Translations under genes and position numbers: made by a program
DNA from: Vagococcus allomyrinae
GTDB lineage: Bacteria > Bacillota > Bacilli > Lactobacillales > Vagococcaceae
Length of the DNA stretch: 64,000 bases
Assembly: GCF_017829975.1 (NCBI RefSeq)
Contig: NZ_JAEEGA010000014.1
Span: 106,977-170,976, forward strand
Reading direction: 5' to 3'
Notes under the pieces: generated by a model
What the model was told of the DNA's origin: nothing
Database searches by the model: none
The model's input: only the letters and a program-made list of their open reading frames with translations
In this document: piece after piece, positions 17,001 to 25,509 of the stretch
Position numbering within the stretch: the stretch's first letter is position 1
Layout: the number at the start of each line of letters is the position of its first letter

Positions 17001-17783
17001 TTATCCGGTGCGATCTTTGAACTACAAGATGAACAAGGGACGCTGATTAGTGGACCTTATGAAACAGGAATCGATGGCTTGTTAGAGATTGCTGATCTGA
17101 CTCCCGGCAAGTATCAATTAGTGGAAACTCAAGCACCGACCGGGTATCAGTTGGACGCCACACCTGTGAAGTTTGAAATTCTAAAAGGGCAGACGGAAGT
17201 CTTAAAAGTTAGTAAGACCAATCGACTGATCTTAGGGGCAGTCCAGCTAGAGAAAGTGGATCAGGCAACTGGAGAAGGATTATCCGGTGCGATCTTTGAA
17301 CTACAAGATGAACAAGGGGCGCTGATTAGTGGGACTTATGAAACAGGAATCGATGGCTTGTTGGAGATTGCTGATTTGACTCCCGGCAAGTATCAATTAG
17401 TGGAAACTCAAGCACCGACCGGGTATCAGTTGGACGCCACGCCTGTGAAGTTTGAAATCCTAAAAGGGCAGACGGAAGTCTTAAAAGTTAGTAAAACCAA
17501 TCAAAAAACGGCAACGGATATTTTATCAGATGATCCGGAAGTAATAGAATTGCCAGCGGATCCGGAAGAAGAACTTCCCAATAAGGATACTAACATCGTG
17601 GAGAAGCCAACTAATAAACTTCCAGAAACAAGTAGTAAGTTGCCAACAAAGACGACAAAAAATTCTCAAACGGTTCTACCTAAAACAGGAGGTGCCTACG
17701 AGAGTTATCGATTGTACATAGGAATGGCGCTAATTTTAGTGACACTTGTTCGATTTAAAAGACGTCACCAACGAGAAAGATAA
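14034..17783 (+). CDS. LPXTG-anchored repetitive surface adhesin (Cna-B/SpaA repeats)
   Basis: 1249 aa. Signal peptide about residues 1-35 (KSNMRIVSLLLVIMMFVNIL, cut near AIADIVA), acidic linker to about 100, then an adhesin head of roughly 390 residues resembling the Ig-like collagen/fibrinogen-binding fold (with YEVALPSTYF-like FEVALPSTYFQF and a second module ending in YSNTATLTYNN). A divergent SpaA-type domain follows, then six tandem 93-residue Cna-B domains. Each repeat keeps the isopeptide set: Lys in LEKVD, Glu in LVETQAP, Asn in KTN. A Pro/Thr-rich stalk leads to LPKTG (codons 17676-17690), a membrane helix and a basic tail, the sortase A signal. Start ATG follows AAAGGAG; 39 upstream codons are excluded. 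No sortase or other pilin is adjacent. Confidence 0.92.
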   Translation: MWKLTKSNMRIVSLLLVIMMFVNILPSAAIADIVANDNSEKVSETETSLTEITEQETDQLLSSEELEKEEESLPKISSAVSSTIESGAPPVKESQRIAGEPTNRSELVDITGVNMLVDIAGTWIYIIKNNELQPNIPSFSKGMRIKFEYCWDISSDSLNLFQPGDYFEVALPSTYFQFHDTPSNYELTDQNGAVIGTFTVRDGSIVSTLNELGTSKNEIKNGFLSGIGYTVLEGDEISLTTGGIMLPPITINPGGSSGSGEIDDFGDLFKSGAKFEERGDLEWRIFVNYDNFRKQFNGESVVPFNNVVLTDEIEQGLVVKDNDIRIESSIYIANEEGRMTNLSLEWYSFKELFDLIPYVEGMSESDFETAVKSSTKPAYGVYAHRKVMINFGNLPGSNIKYPGAATANNSQWIKDKLQEMVESAKISQIQADETYKKYENDPEIIGWVVTIPTTVVGGSDTYSNTATLTYNNSEQASSATTIEFNDINGGAETNEPGSVVIKKMDDKSTPLTGVSFKLQKLNTVTNDYVDYVPQDNLGGIERVTDGDGTVTYKRLSYGDYQIVETKGLDGYGEPIYSPSERFSMTAQNNAGIEISVVNELLKGQVELVKTDEKTNELLSGAIFELQDEQGTPISGPYETGIDGLLEITDLTPGKYQLVETQAPTGYQLDATPVKFEILKGQTEVLKVSKTNRLILGAVQLEKVDQVTGEGLSGAIFELQDEQGTLISGPYETGIDGLLELADLTPGNYQLVETQAPAGYQLDATPVKFEILKGQTEVLKVSKTNRLILGAVQLEKVDQVTGEGLSGAIFELQDEQGALISGPYETGATGLLEIVDLTPGKYQLVETQAPTGYQLDATPVKFEILKGQTEVLKVSKTNRLILGAVQLEKVDQVTGEGLSGAIFELQDEQGTLISGPYETGIDGLLELADLTPGKYQLVETQAPTGYQLDATPVKFEILKGQTEVLKVSKTNRLILGAVQLEKVDQVTGEGLSGAIFELQDEQGTLISGPYETGIDGLLEIADLTPGKYQLVETQAPTGYQLDATPVKFEILKGQTEVLKVSKTNRLILGAVQLEKVDQATGEGLSGAIFELQDEQGALISGTYETGIDGLLEIADLTPGKYQLVETQAPTGYQLDATPVKFEILKGQTEVLKVSKTNQKTATDILSDDPEVIELPADPEEELPNKDTNIVEKPTNKLPETSSKLPTKTTKNSQTVLPKTGGAYESYRLYIGMALILVTLVRFKRRHQRER
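15843..17516 (+). repeat. Six tandem 279-bp repeats in adhesin gene
   Basis: Repeat starts at 15843, 16122, 16401, 16680, 16959 and 17238, a period of exactly 279 bp (93 codons). The first copy differs at its 5' end (QVELVKTDEKTNELL), the other five are almost identical at the DNA level, differing by scattered single bases. One copy carries a GATGLLEIV variant instead of GIDGLLE. Confidence 0.97.
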
Positions 17784-17849
17784 TAAGAAAAGCTGGACGA
17801 AGCGTAGGGGAGTACGATAGAGAGAAAGTTTTTTTACTTTCCTATAAAG
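17782..17849 (-). repeat. Dispersed intergenic repeat, copy D (inverted orientation)
   Basis: Reading on the minus strand: CTTTATAGGAAAGT, then ACTTTCTCTCTATCGTA, then, after 18 bp, AGCTTTTCTTATT. The same three blocks in the same order occur on the plus strand at 53085-53168; related copies lie at 61845 and 63019. It begins on the last bases of the adhesin stop codon. Confidence 0.75.
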
Positions 17850-17854
17850 TCAAA

Positions 17855-17898
17855 AAGAAGCCAATAGTCCTTTACTGGTTAAAGGCTATTGGCTTCTT
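17855..17898. terminator. Terminator between adhesin and FMN reductase genes
   Basis: AAGAAGCCAATAG (17855-17867) pairs with CTATTGGCTTCTT (about 17885-17897), with CTTTA/TAAAG extending the inner stem. It can serve both convergent genes. Confidence 0.75.
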
Positions 17899-17907
17899 TG
17901 GTAGGGT

Positions 17908-18468
17908 TTATTTTGCTAATTGCTCTATTAAGGCTACGAAAGCATCGACAATTGATTGAAAGAAGTCGATGGTTCCTTGATTGGTGACGGAGCCGTCTTC
18001 GGCCAATAAGGTGTGAACATTGGCAATATAAGCTTCAGGTTGTTGCAATGTTTGGACATCTAAAAAGACCAGACTTTGACGAAGGTGATGATTGGCACCA
18101 AAAGCGCTAAGGTTACCCGGTGATACACTGACAACAGCTCCAGCTTTTTTCGCCCATAAATTGTGACCGTAAGGACGAGAGCCAACATCTAGAGCATTTT
18201 TTAGTACTGCAGGAACTGAGCGATTATACTCAGGGGTAATAAACAGGAAGGCATCTTGCTCGCTAAGTGTTTGACGAAATTCAGCATAAGAAGCGGGTGC
18301 TCGGTTTTCATCATCAAAATCTTGATTGTATATTTCTAGCTTACTAATATCGATAAGTTCGACATCATAGCCTGCTGGAAATAGACCTGCTAATACTTTT
18401 GCAATCTTTTTTGAAAATGACTCTGTTCTTAAACTTCCGACTAAGACACCAATTTTTTTGTTTGACAT
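17908..18468 (-). CDS. NADPH-dependent FMN reductase family protein
   Basis: 186 aa flavodoxin-like fold. N-terminal GVLVGSLRTESFSKKIAKVL is the FMN phosphate-binding loop and FITPEYNRSVPAVLKNALD is the family signature contacting the isoalloxazine ring. Such enzymes reduce quinones, azo dyes or chromate with NAD(P)H. Size is typical. The gene stands alone with its own terminator and a palindromic site upstream at 18498-18518, suggesting a stress-responsive repressor. Confidence 0.85.
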   Translation of the reverse strand: MSNKKIGVLVGSLRTESFSKKIAKVLAGLFPAGYDVELIDISKLEIYNQDFDDENRAPASYAEFRQTLSEQDAFLFITPEYNRSVPAVLKNALDVGSRPYGHNLWAKKAGAVVSVSPGNLSAFGANHHLRQSLVFLDVQTLQQPEAYIANVHTLLAEDGSVTNQGTIDFFQSIVDAFVALIEQLAK

Positions 18469-18497
18469 AAAAAACGTCCTTTCACTGACTTTATTTT

Positions 18498-18547
18498 ACT
18501 TACCATTAATTAGTAAGTGATAAGCTAAGTGTATAACTGATTGTCAA
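18498..18547 (-). promoter_or_regulatory. Putative operator and -35 of FMN reductase gene
   Basis: ACTTAC (18498-18503) and GTAAGT (18513-18518) form an inverted repeat around ATTAAT-rich DNA. Minus-strand TTGACA lies at 18542-18547; a matching -10 is poor (CTTATC/TATCAC region), so an activator or repressor arrangement is possible. Confidence 0.4.
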
Positions 18548-18610
18548 ATAAGGCAAGAGATATGTATTAAAGGAGCATTTGAGTGTCTATTTGATTATTA
18601 AGTTAGTGAC

Positions 18611-19756
18611 TTATTTGAGCTGATTAAGGGCATAGTCGATTTCTTTTAGAATCTCTTGATCGGACTCTTTTTCTTGAAGCTCGCTTAAGAAGTCGACAAT
18701 TGCCAGATTGTCAGGGGAAGCCAATTCGCCTAAGGCCCAAACAGCTGTTCCGCGAATGACAGGTCGTGGATCCGTTTCGATAACAGCTAGTAAATTGGGG
18801 ATGGCGGTTTTTACTTTAGCGTTAGCTAAAGCGATGATGGCGTTTCGTTGTAGCGGTTTTTTCCCTCGCCAAGAACCTGCTAATGAGCCAAAGGTCTCTT
18901 TGAATTCTCGGTTAGAGATCGTTAGCATCGGTGTCAACAGTGGGGTGACAATTTCCGGATCAGGTTCCATTTCTTCATGAAAGTGAAAATCTTTTCCTTT
19001 ATTGAAGGGACAAACTTGTTGACAGATATCGCACCCGTAAATGACCGTTCGAATCTTAGAGCGGTATTCTAAGGGCATGAAGCCTTTGGTTTGTGTTTGG
19101 TAAGACAGGCATTTTTGACCATTCATTCGACCGTCACCTAAAAGGGCTTCAGTCGGACAAAGATCGATACATTTGGTGCAACTGCCACATTGGTTGGCGA
19201 TGGGAGTATCCGGTTCAAAAGGAATATTTGTGATTATCTCACCCAAATAGACATAAGAGCCAAACTCTTTGGTTATCAGTAGCCCGTTTTTTCCGATAAA
19301 CCCCAATCCTGCTCGTTGAGCCACTACAACATCAATCAGTTCACCAGTGTCAACCATTGGTTTAAAGTGAAGCTCAGGCTCATCACCAGCGATTTCTTGA
19401 ATATAATCGATTAATTTTTGAAGTCGCTCTTTCAGAACATCGTGATAATCAATTCCCCATGATGCTCGGGCGAAGCTGCCGCGACGGTCGCCTTTTACTG
19501 AAGGAGCTTTGGTTTTTATTTTAGTTGGATAGGCCAGTGCAATTGAAATAATTGATTGTGGTTGGTCAAAGATTCGTTCAGGATAAAGGCGGTCATCGAT
19601 ATCTGGATGTTCAAATCCAGTTGTATGGCCAGCTGCTTTTTGTGCTTCCAGACTTTCTTTTAAATGATTGAAAGGGGCTGCGTCAGTAAACCCGATTTTA
19701 TCTATACCGATACTTTGGCTAGCAGCGATAATTTTTTCTTTTAATTCCTGATACAT
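18611..19756 (-). CDS. queG: Epoxyqueuosine reductase
   Basis: 381 aa. Last step of queuosine tRNA modification: cobalamin-dependent reduction of epoxyqueuosine. Two 4Fe-4S clusters are visible ([16 protein letters not shown] and [12 protein letters not shown]). The N-terminal half has the FTDAAPF and [10 protein letters not shown] motifs of QueG, and the C-terminal 90 residues form HEAT-like repeats ([30 protein letters not shown]). Length matches the Gram-positive QueG. Stands alone, no other queuosine genes nearby. Confidence 0.93.
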   Translation of the reverse strand: MYQELKEKIIAASQSIGIDKIGFTDAAPFNHLKESLEAQKAAGHTTGFEHPDIDDRLYPERIFDQPQSIISIALAYPTKIKTKAPSVKGDRRGSFARASWGIDYHDVLKERLQKLIDYIQEIAGDEPELHFKPMVDTGELIDVVVAQRAGLGFIGKNGLLITKEFGSYVYLGEIITNIPFEPDTPIANQCGSCTKCIDLCPTEALLGDGRMNGQKCLSYQTQTKGFMPLEYRSKIRTVIYGCDICQQVCPFNKGKDFHFHEEMEPDPEIVTPLLTPMLTISNREFKETFGSLAGSWRGKKPLQRNAIIALANAKVKTAIPNLLAVIETDPRPVIRGTAVWALGELASPDNLAIVDFLSELQEKESDQEILKEIDYALNQLK

Positions 19757-19881
19757 AAAGGTTCATCCTTTCAGTCGTAAAAGGCAGGAGTTATTAAATT
19801 AATGATAATTAGGTTTCCCTTTGCCTTTAGTTATTATATGATATCAGTAGAGAAAAATAAACTATTTGGGGTGAAGGTAAG

Positions 19882-21906
19882 ATGGCTTTGACTAGAGATC
19901 GGAAGCAAAAGACTACTAACTGGCTAGGATTAGGGATTGGAGCAGTGGTGGTTTTAGCTATTGCCGGTAGTGGTATTTATTTTGCATTAAACAGAGAACC
20001 GTATAAAGCGGTCAAGGAAGCGTATCTTGCGTCTTTAGAGAAGCAAGATTATCAAAAAATGACCCAACAATTATCCACAGCCTCTATTAAAAATAGCGGC
20101 TATCAAAAGCAGGAAATCACGGATAAATACGATGCTATCTTTAATGGGTTGAGCATTACGAACATTGAAGCCAAAGAAGTGAAAGTTGTCAAAGGGGAAG
20201 CTAAAGGAACCTTTTCACTGACGTATAAATTGACCATGCAAACACCTTTAGGTGAATTGGATCAAAACTATCAGACGGACATTATCAAAGAAGCTAAAGA
20301 TTATAAAATTGATTGGTCGCCTAGTTTGATTTTTGAAGGGATGAGCGGAAAAGATATTGTGTTATTAGAGATGGAACCTCCAGCTCGCGGAAAGATTCAA
20401 GATCGCAATGGTGCCGAATTAGCGACGAATCAGACGGCTAATCAAGTAGGCCTTATTCCTGGGCAACTTGGAACTGCTGAAGAAAAAGCAGCGACTATCA
20501 AGAAAATAAGCACGGCCTTGGATGTTACGGAAGCCTTTATTACGGAACAGCTAAGTGCTAGTTGGGTGCAAGATGACCATTTTGTTCCGATAAAAACGCT
20601 GATTGATGAGACCCCTGATCTTGAAGGGATCGGAGGCGTGACCTTCGGGCAAACAACGATTCGTTATTATCCCTTAAAAGAAGCGGCGGCTCAGTTGGTC
20701 GGTTATACGGGGCAGGTGACGGCTGAAGATATTGAAAAAAATCCAACGTTGAAAGCAAATTCGCTTATTGGGAAAACGGGTTTGGAAGCCGCCTTTGACA
20801 AAGAATTGCGAGGAGTCGAAGGGGGTGTGCTGAAAATTGCTGATGAAAATCGGACTGAAAAAGCTATTTTGATCAAGCAGGACACCAAAGCAGGGGAAGA
20901 TATTGTGACAACTCTTGATGGAGCTGTTCAGGCGAAAGCTTACGAAGAAATTGCTGGGGTTAAAGGGGCAACAGTCGTCATGAATCCGCTGGAAGGTGAT
21001 GTGATGGCTTTAGTGAGCAGCCCCTCTTTTAATCCCAATAAGATGGCCAACGGAATTTCTAAAAAAGACTATGATAGCTATGCGACTAATGCTAATCAGC
21101 CCTTTTTAGCACGTTATGCGACAGGTTATGCACCAGGATCAACCTTTAAGACCATTACAGCGGCAATTGGAATGGATGCAGGCATCACAACGCCAGATAA
21201 GACAAAAGAAATTCAAGGAGAAAAGTGGCAGAAAGATGATTCTTGGGGTGGTTATTGGGTAACACGGGTGTCTAACGTCCCTCAGGTTAACATGGTAGAT
21301 GCCTTAATCTATTCGGATAATATTTATTTTGCACAAGAAGGATTGGAAATGGGAGAGCAAGTCTTTAGAGCTGGTTTAACTAAATTTCAGTTTGATCATC
21401 AATTTGACCTACCGATAGAAGTGGCGACGGGACAGATATCCAATGAACAGAAGTTTGGCAGTGATATTTTATTAGCGGATACTGCTTATGGACAAGGCGA
21501 GTTGCTGATAAGTCCTTTACAACAGGCGACAATGTACAGTGTTTTTGCTAATCAGGGAACGATGACCTTTCCGAAATTACTAAAAGACAAAGAAAAAGAA
21601 CAAGTTCCCAATGTTGTCACAGCGGATTCTGCTACTAAAGTTAAAGAGGCGATGTTAAAAGTAGTTTCCGATGCTAATGGAACTGCCCATGCTTTAATGA
21701 GTGACAGTTATCAACTGGCAGCTAAAACGGGAACAGCTGAAATAAAAGAAAAGCAAGATACTAAGGGCTTGGAGAATAGCTTTCTATTAGCTTTTGATGG
21801 GGAAACCAATCAAACGCTGGTTGTTTCTTTAGTAGAGAGTGCCGAAGCTGGTCAGTCCGCCACTCTTTTAAATCAAGAGTTGATTCAAACCTTGATGACC
21901 AAGTAG
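19882..21906 (+). CDS. Class B penicillin-binding protein, low-affinity PBP4/PBP5 (MecA) type
   Basis: 674 aa. Membrane anchor at residues 14-35, then an NTF2-like MecA N-terminal domain (about 38-155), a PBP dimerisation domain (about 160-330) and the transpeptidase domain with STFK (Ser420), SDN (Ser478) and KTGT (Lys615). This architecture and length are those of enterococcal PBP4/PBP5 and staphylococcal PBP2a, the enzymes behind intrinsic beta-lactam tolerance. It crosslinks peptidoglycan outside the membrane. Monocistronic; the enterococcal neighbours psr and ftsW are absent. Affinity for drugs cannot be judged from sequence alone. Confidence 0.92.
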   Translation: MALTRDRKQKTTNWLGLGIGAVVVLAIAGSGIYFALNREPYKAVKEAYLASLEKQDYQKMTQQLSTASIKNSGYQKQEITDKYDAIFNGLSITNIEAKEVKVVKGEAKGTFSLTYKLTMQTPLGELDQNYQTDIIKEAKDYKIDWSPSLIFEGMSGKDIVLLEMEPPARGKIQDRNGAELATNQTANQVGLIPGQLGTAEEKAATIKKISTALDVTEAFITEQLSASWVQDDHFVPIKTLIDETPDLEGIGGVTFGQTTIRYYPLKEAAAQLVGYTGQVTAEDIEKNPTLKANSLIGKTGLEAAFDKELRGVEGGVLKIADENRTEKAILIKQDTKAGEDIVTTLDGAVQAKAYEEIAGVKGATVVMNPLEGDVMALVSSPSFNPNKMANGISKKDYDSYATNANQPFLARYATGYAPGSTFKTITAAIGMDAGITTPDKTKEIQGEKWQKDDSWGGYWVTRVSNVPQVNMVDALIYSDNIYFAQEGLEMGEQVFRAGLTKFQFDHQFDLPIEVATGQISNEQKFGSDILLADTAYGQGELLISPLQQATMYSVFANQGTMTFPKLLKDKEKEQVPNVVTADSATKVKEAMLKVVSDANGTAHALMSDSYQLAAKTGTAEIKEKQDTKGLENSFLLAFDGETNQTLVVSLVESAEAGQSATLLNQELIQTLMTK

Positions 21907-21988
21907 CAGGATGTTTTTAAGTAAGTATTGGGAGTTAAAGTCGTTTGTAGTGAACCCTTCTGGGGAATCACGACGTAATTAGCTGAGA

Positions 21989-22023
21989 CAAAAACACTTT
22001 CCGTTAATTGGAAAGTGTTTTTG
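21989..22023. terminator. Bidirectional terminator overlapping the murE 3' end
   Basis: CAAAAACACTTTCC (21989-22002) pairs perfectly with GGAAAGTGTTTTTG (22010-22023). The loop contains the murE stop codon (22004-22006, minus strand), so the last codons of murE form one arm of the hairpin. Confidence 0.88.
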
Positions 22024-23473
22024 TTTGTGTAATTGCTTGAATAACCTCACGATCGGTCACCATCAGATTTAACGTTTGATGGTAAAAACTTTTAGGACCC
22101 ATCCCGGCTACTAAGACGATGTCTCCCGGTTGTGTTAGTGAGAAGGCATCTTCTATTGCCTTCTCACGGTTCTCTTGCAGGCTGTAATTGGTTGCCTTTA
22201 GGCCGTCTATCATGTGACGGATAATTTGTTGTGGCTCTTCTTTACGCGGATTGTTGGTTGTAAAAAAGACATGATCTGCGTGATCGACAGCGATCTGGGC
22301 CATGATTGGTCGTTTACTAATATCACGATTACCTGAGCACCCCATGACGCAAAAAAGATTATGTTGAGTTAAATTGCGTGCAGTTTGAAGGACAGTCAAT
22401 AAACCATCAGGTGTGTGGGCAAAATCGACAATCCCCGTAATACCGTTTTTAGTTGCGGCAATTTCGAACCGACCGGGAACGCCATTAATGGTTGTGAGAG
22501 CTTGGATGATCTGTTCTGGAGCGATGCCAATAGCGTAAGCAGCGCCAAACGCTGCTAGGGCATTGTAGACATTAAAATCACCAATTAATGGCGTATTTAC
22601 CAGATAGTGTTTATCAAAAAGTGAAATGGTATAGCTTGTTCCGGTTGCGCTAGTTGAAATCTCAAGAGCTTGTAAATCGCCCTTTCCTTGACATCCATAA
22701 GTTAAGATATCAGTCGGCGTCATTGCGATTAAGTCGGAACTGACGGGATCATCAATATTAATAACGGCCATTTTAGGGGTGGAACCAAAGCGATTACCCA
22801 AGCGAGAAAATAAGCGGGTTTTAGAACGATAATAATCTTCCATGTCAGTGTGAAAATCGAGATGATCTTGACTGAAATTTGAAAAAACTGCTACCTGAAA
22901 GTCAATTCCTAGGACCCGGTCTTGTTTTAACCCATGGGAGGAAACTTCCATGACACAATCGGTCACCCCGGCTGCTGCCATTTGCCACAATAAGTGTTGC
23001 AATTCAACGGTATGGGGGGTTGTGTTGGGGGCCGGTAAAAACTGCTGGTCAATTCGATTGTAGAGAGTGCCGATCAATCCATTGTGATAACCAGCATAGG
23101 TTAAAATGTGATCGATAAGGATGGTGATCGTCGTCTTGCCATTAGTCCCTGTAACGCCGATAAACCGCATCTCGCGACTGGGATGGCCATAGTATTCACT
23201 GGCTATTTGAGCGAGTGCTCGTTCGGTATTAGTTACCAAAATAAAAGGACCAGGGCGTTGAGGAAGACGATCGACGACAATCGCCGTTGCGCCTTGTCTA
23301 AGGGCTTTTTGAATAAACTCATGGCCATCGTAATAACTGTTGGCAATACAAATAAACAGACTGCCAGTTGTGACCTCTTCAATGTATTGGGTGATCGAAG
23401 TGATGGTCACGGTCTTCAGCAATGAGATATCATTTTTTACCAAGCAGTTGGCAAGTAGTTGTTGTAGTTTCAT
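22004..23473 (-). CDS. murE: UDP-N-acetylmuramoyl-tripeptide synthetase (MurE)
   Basis: 489 aa Mur ligase. ATP loop GVTGTNGKTTITIL, central SSHGLKQDRVLGIDFQVAVF and SQDHLDFH, C-terminal DFAHTPDGLLTVLQ and GCSGNRDISKRPIMA. It adds the third amino acid of the stem peptide to UDP-MurNAc-L-Ala-D-Glu. The residue-selecting motif reads NNPR, close to the DNPR seen in diaminopimelate-adding enzymes; lysine-type enzymes usually lack the Arg. The gene is isolated from any division cluster. Start supported by AAGGAG eight bases upstream. Confidence 0.9.
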   Translation of the reverse strand: MKLQQLLANCLVKNDISLLKTVTITSITQYIEEVTTGSLFICIANSYYDGHEFIQKALRQGATAIVVDRLPQRPGPFILVTNTERALAQIASEYYGHPSREMRFIGVTGTNGKTTITILIDHILTYAGYHNGLIGTLYNRIDQQFLPAPNTTPHTVELQHLLWQMAAAGVTDCVMEVSSHGLKQDRVLGIDFQVAVFSNFSQDHLDFHTDMEDYYRSKTRLFSRLGNRFGSTPKMAVINIDDPVSSDLIAMTPTDILTYGCQGKGDLQALEISTSATGTSYTISLFDKHYLVNTPLIGDFNVYNALAAFGAAYAIGIAPEQIIQALTTINGVPGRFEIAATKNGITGIVDFAHTPDGLLTVLQTARNLTQHNLFCVMGCSGNRDISKRPIMAQIAVDHADHVFFTTNNPRKEEPQQIIRHMIDGLKATNYSLQENREKAIEDAFSLTQPGDIVLVAGMGPKSFYHQTLNLMVTDREVIQAITQTKTLSN

Positions 23474-23661
23474 TGTAGAGACTCCTTCCGAATAAGTGAT
23501 GAGAGACGTGAGAAGTTGACAAAGAAAAGTAACAAAAGTGACTGAGGTGATAACGACATTTGAGAATCAGACAGGGGTGAAGGGATGGTCGACGGTGCGA
23601 TTTGACAATATCTATGCCTATGATAGCACACTATTTTTGATTGGAAAAGTAGCTGTTAAGC

Positions 23662-23689
23662 AAAAAAAGCAGCTGTAAAAACCGCTGCT
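23662..23689 (-). terminator. Minus-strand terminator after the yczE-region remnant
   Basis: AGCAGC (23668-23673) and GCTGCT (23684-23689); on the minus strand the stem is followed by seven T (23662-23668). It shows that transcription from the 24.7-kb promoter region runs through the remnant at 23733-24057. Confidence 0.65.
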
Positions 23690-23732
23690 CGTCATTTCTG
23701 GATTGATTATTGACATGAACTGTTTTTAGTGT

Positions 23733-24057
23733 CTAAATACTTGTGCAATCGCCTTTGCTGACGTGACCATCAATTAAAACTGGGACTGATGATGAAGGAC
23801 GGTGAGAGGATTCCCATTGAAGAGTGGTTGAGCTCAGTTCCCCCAGCAATTTTTTAGCGATGGCCTTTCAGTTTAAGGTAAGTCTTAATGTTTTCCGGAG
23901 CTGTGCCACGATTGATCAATTGAAAAGTGACATTTTGTGACGCTATAGTCATCTCTGATACTTGCCATTGGGGTGGTTGAGTTAGTGTCGACCGTATACT
24001 CAGATAAGCAAGAGGCAATAATCTAAATGTCAGAACTTTATGAAGAGGGCAAGACAT
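23733..24057 (-). pseudogene. Possible frameshifted small gene downstream of yczE
   Basis: Two minus-strand frames read like one protein split by a +1 shift near 23860-23870. Upstream part (24057-23854): QWQVSEMTIASQNVTFQLIN followed by RGTAPENIKTYLKLK. Downstream part (23870-23733): KAIAKKLLGELSSTTLQWES, then PVLIDGHVSKGDCTSI. The first ATG overlaps the yczE stop region and lacks a ribosome site. Neither half is recognised. The alternative is chance open frames; the protein-like composition of both argues mildly against that. Confidence 0.35.
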
Positions 24058-24685
24058 CGTTTCGTTTTTGCCAGAAAAGTTCGTACATTTTTTTCGTTAA
24101 ACTAATGGTAAAGGAAAGCAATAGCAAGCTGATAAGCGTGCCTTCTCGGACAAAAAGCTGGCTGCTAAATAGCGAAAAGCTCAATGAGAGGGCGACTGAG
24201 AGGATGTCCACACCATAGCGTAAACTGGCGAAGGGTTTTTGCCATTTTTCTGCTAAAAATTGACAGACACTTTCAATGGGAAAGGCTAATACGCCTAAGT
24301 TGAGCACCATTCCTGTGCCGAAGCCCCCAATCAGTGTGCCTAATACAAACAGACTTAGGCGGCTTGTGTAAGCCGTCAGGACGACTTGCCCAAAGATGTT
24401 GTAAACAAAAAAATTGATCACGTAGCCGAGAGCTAAAACTGATACAGCTTGAATCAAATAGCTTGAGAGTCGTTTTCCCTTGGTTAAAAGAATGTAGACC
24501 GCTAGGAACAGACTGTTAACCATCGTTGTCATCGTCCCTATTTTTATGGTTGTTATTGCAGCTAGGCTTAAATTAAGGGCGTTAAAGCTACTGACTCCAA
24601 TGTTTGCTATTATGCTTAAACTAATGCCCAAACCAGTTAAAGTGTAAAAAAGTAAAGAGAGAATCAATAAAGCTATTTTTTTCAT
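24038..24685 (-). CDS. YczE/YyaS/YitT family membrane protein
   Basis: 215 aa, five to six hydrophobic segments. GISLSIIANIGVSSFNALNL at the N-terminus and FGTGMVLNLGVLAFPIESVC in the third quarter are typical of the YczE/YitT-like membrane family of unknown function. It is transcribed divergently from a Crp/Fnr regulator 80 bp away, the usual arrangement for this pair in Gram-positive bacteria, suggesting that the regulator controls it. Confidence 0.8.
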   Translation of the reverse strand: MKKIALLILSLLFYTLTGLGISLSIIANIGVSSFNALNLSLAAITTIKIGTMTTMVNSLFLAVYILLTKGKRLSSYLIQAVSVLALGYVINFFVYNIFGQVVLTAYTSRLSLFVLGTLIGGFGTGMVLNLGVLAFPIESVCQFLAEKWQKPFASLRYGVDILSVALSLSFSLFSSQLFVREGTLISLLLLSFTISLTKKMYELFWQKRNDVLPSS

Positions 24686-24765
24686 GATGCACCTTGCCTT
24701 TCAGTTGTAATTTAGCATGTAATTGGCGATAATAATAGGAGATATCTCATACTTTGGAGGAAATG

Positions 24766-25437
24766 ATGAAAAAAATGGCATTAGATGAGGCGCTTATTTC
24801 CAATGGAATCGGGGCCTCGGTTCAACAAATGATGAGCAGGCCTCTCAGCGAGATTGCCCAGCTTGAATTGTATCAACGAGGAGAGAAAATTGTTCGCTAT
24901 GATCAGGGGACCGATAAGCTTTTCATTTTATTAGAGGGCAAGGCTAAAATTTATATGATTCACGAAGATGGCAAACAGTCAATTATTCATTTTATGCACC
25001 CTGGAGAGTTGATCGGTGAGTTGACATTATTGGGAGTGGAAGAGCAGACAAAAGATGTGGTTGCTCAGACGACGTGCCTTTGTTTAGCCATTCCCATGGA
25101 AGAACACCAAGGGGAGCTCTTGAGGGATGTCCTATTTTTGCAACAGTTGTCTGTTTACCTAGCAGAGAAATTATTAAGTCGCACGAACCGTTTCAGTGAA
25201 GGCTTAAATTATCCGTTGATAAATCGTTTGGCCGCCTTTATTTTGTATACAGAAAGTGCTGGCTATTACCGCGAAAAACACACGGAAGTTGCAGAATACT
25301 TAAGTGTCAGTTATCGGCATTTATTGCATACCTTTCAACAGTTGCGGAGTGAAGGGGTGATAACAAAAGAAGGGCTGGGCTATCGCTTAAATGATAGACA
25401 AAAATTGGCAAAATTAGCAAAAGATATCCCAGCCTAG
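24766..25437 (+). CDS. Crp/Fnr family transcriptional regulator (YeiL-like)
   Basis: About 223 aa. Residues 25-120 are a cyclic-nucleotide-binding-fold sensor (DKLFILLEGKAKIYMIHEDG, then HPGELIGELTLLG). The C-terminal winged helix includes HTEVAEYLSVSYRHLLHTFQ. No Cys cluster for an FeS sensor is present, so the signal is unknown. GGAGG at 24756-24760 fits the ATG at 24766 best; a TTG at 24754 overlaps that site and an ATG at 24763 is too close. Likely regulates the divergent yczE-like gene. Confidence 0.83.
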   Translation: MKKMALDEALISNGIGASVQQMMSRPLSEIAQLELYQRGEKIVRYDQGTDKLFILLEGKAKIYMIHEDGKQSIIHFMHPGELIGELTLLGVEEQTKDVVAQTTCLCLAIPMEEHQGELLRDVLFLQQLSVYLAEKLLSRTNRFSEGLNYPLINRLAAFILYTESAGYYREKHTEVAEYLSVSYRHLLHTFQQLRSEGVITKEGLGYRLNDRQKLAKLAKDIPA

Positions 25438-25464
25438 TTGAAATTGCTTTCAAGAATGGTACAC

Positions 25465-25470
25465 TATAAT
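25465..25470 (+). promoter_or_regulatory. -10 of the TetR gene at 25510
   Basis: TATAAT with a TTGCTT 15 bp upstream (25444-25449), a shortened spacer. Lies immediately after the Crp/Fnr gene. Confidence 0.4.
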
Positions 25471-25509
25471 TAAACAACTATTAAACACGTTTTGAGGGAG
25501 GAAAGTCAG

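Noticed and set aside
15843..17516. Regular repeats as a CRISPR-like array
   Set aside because: The period is 279 bp, in frame, and encodes Cna-B domains within one large gene.
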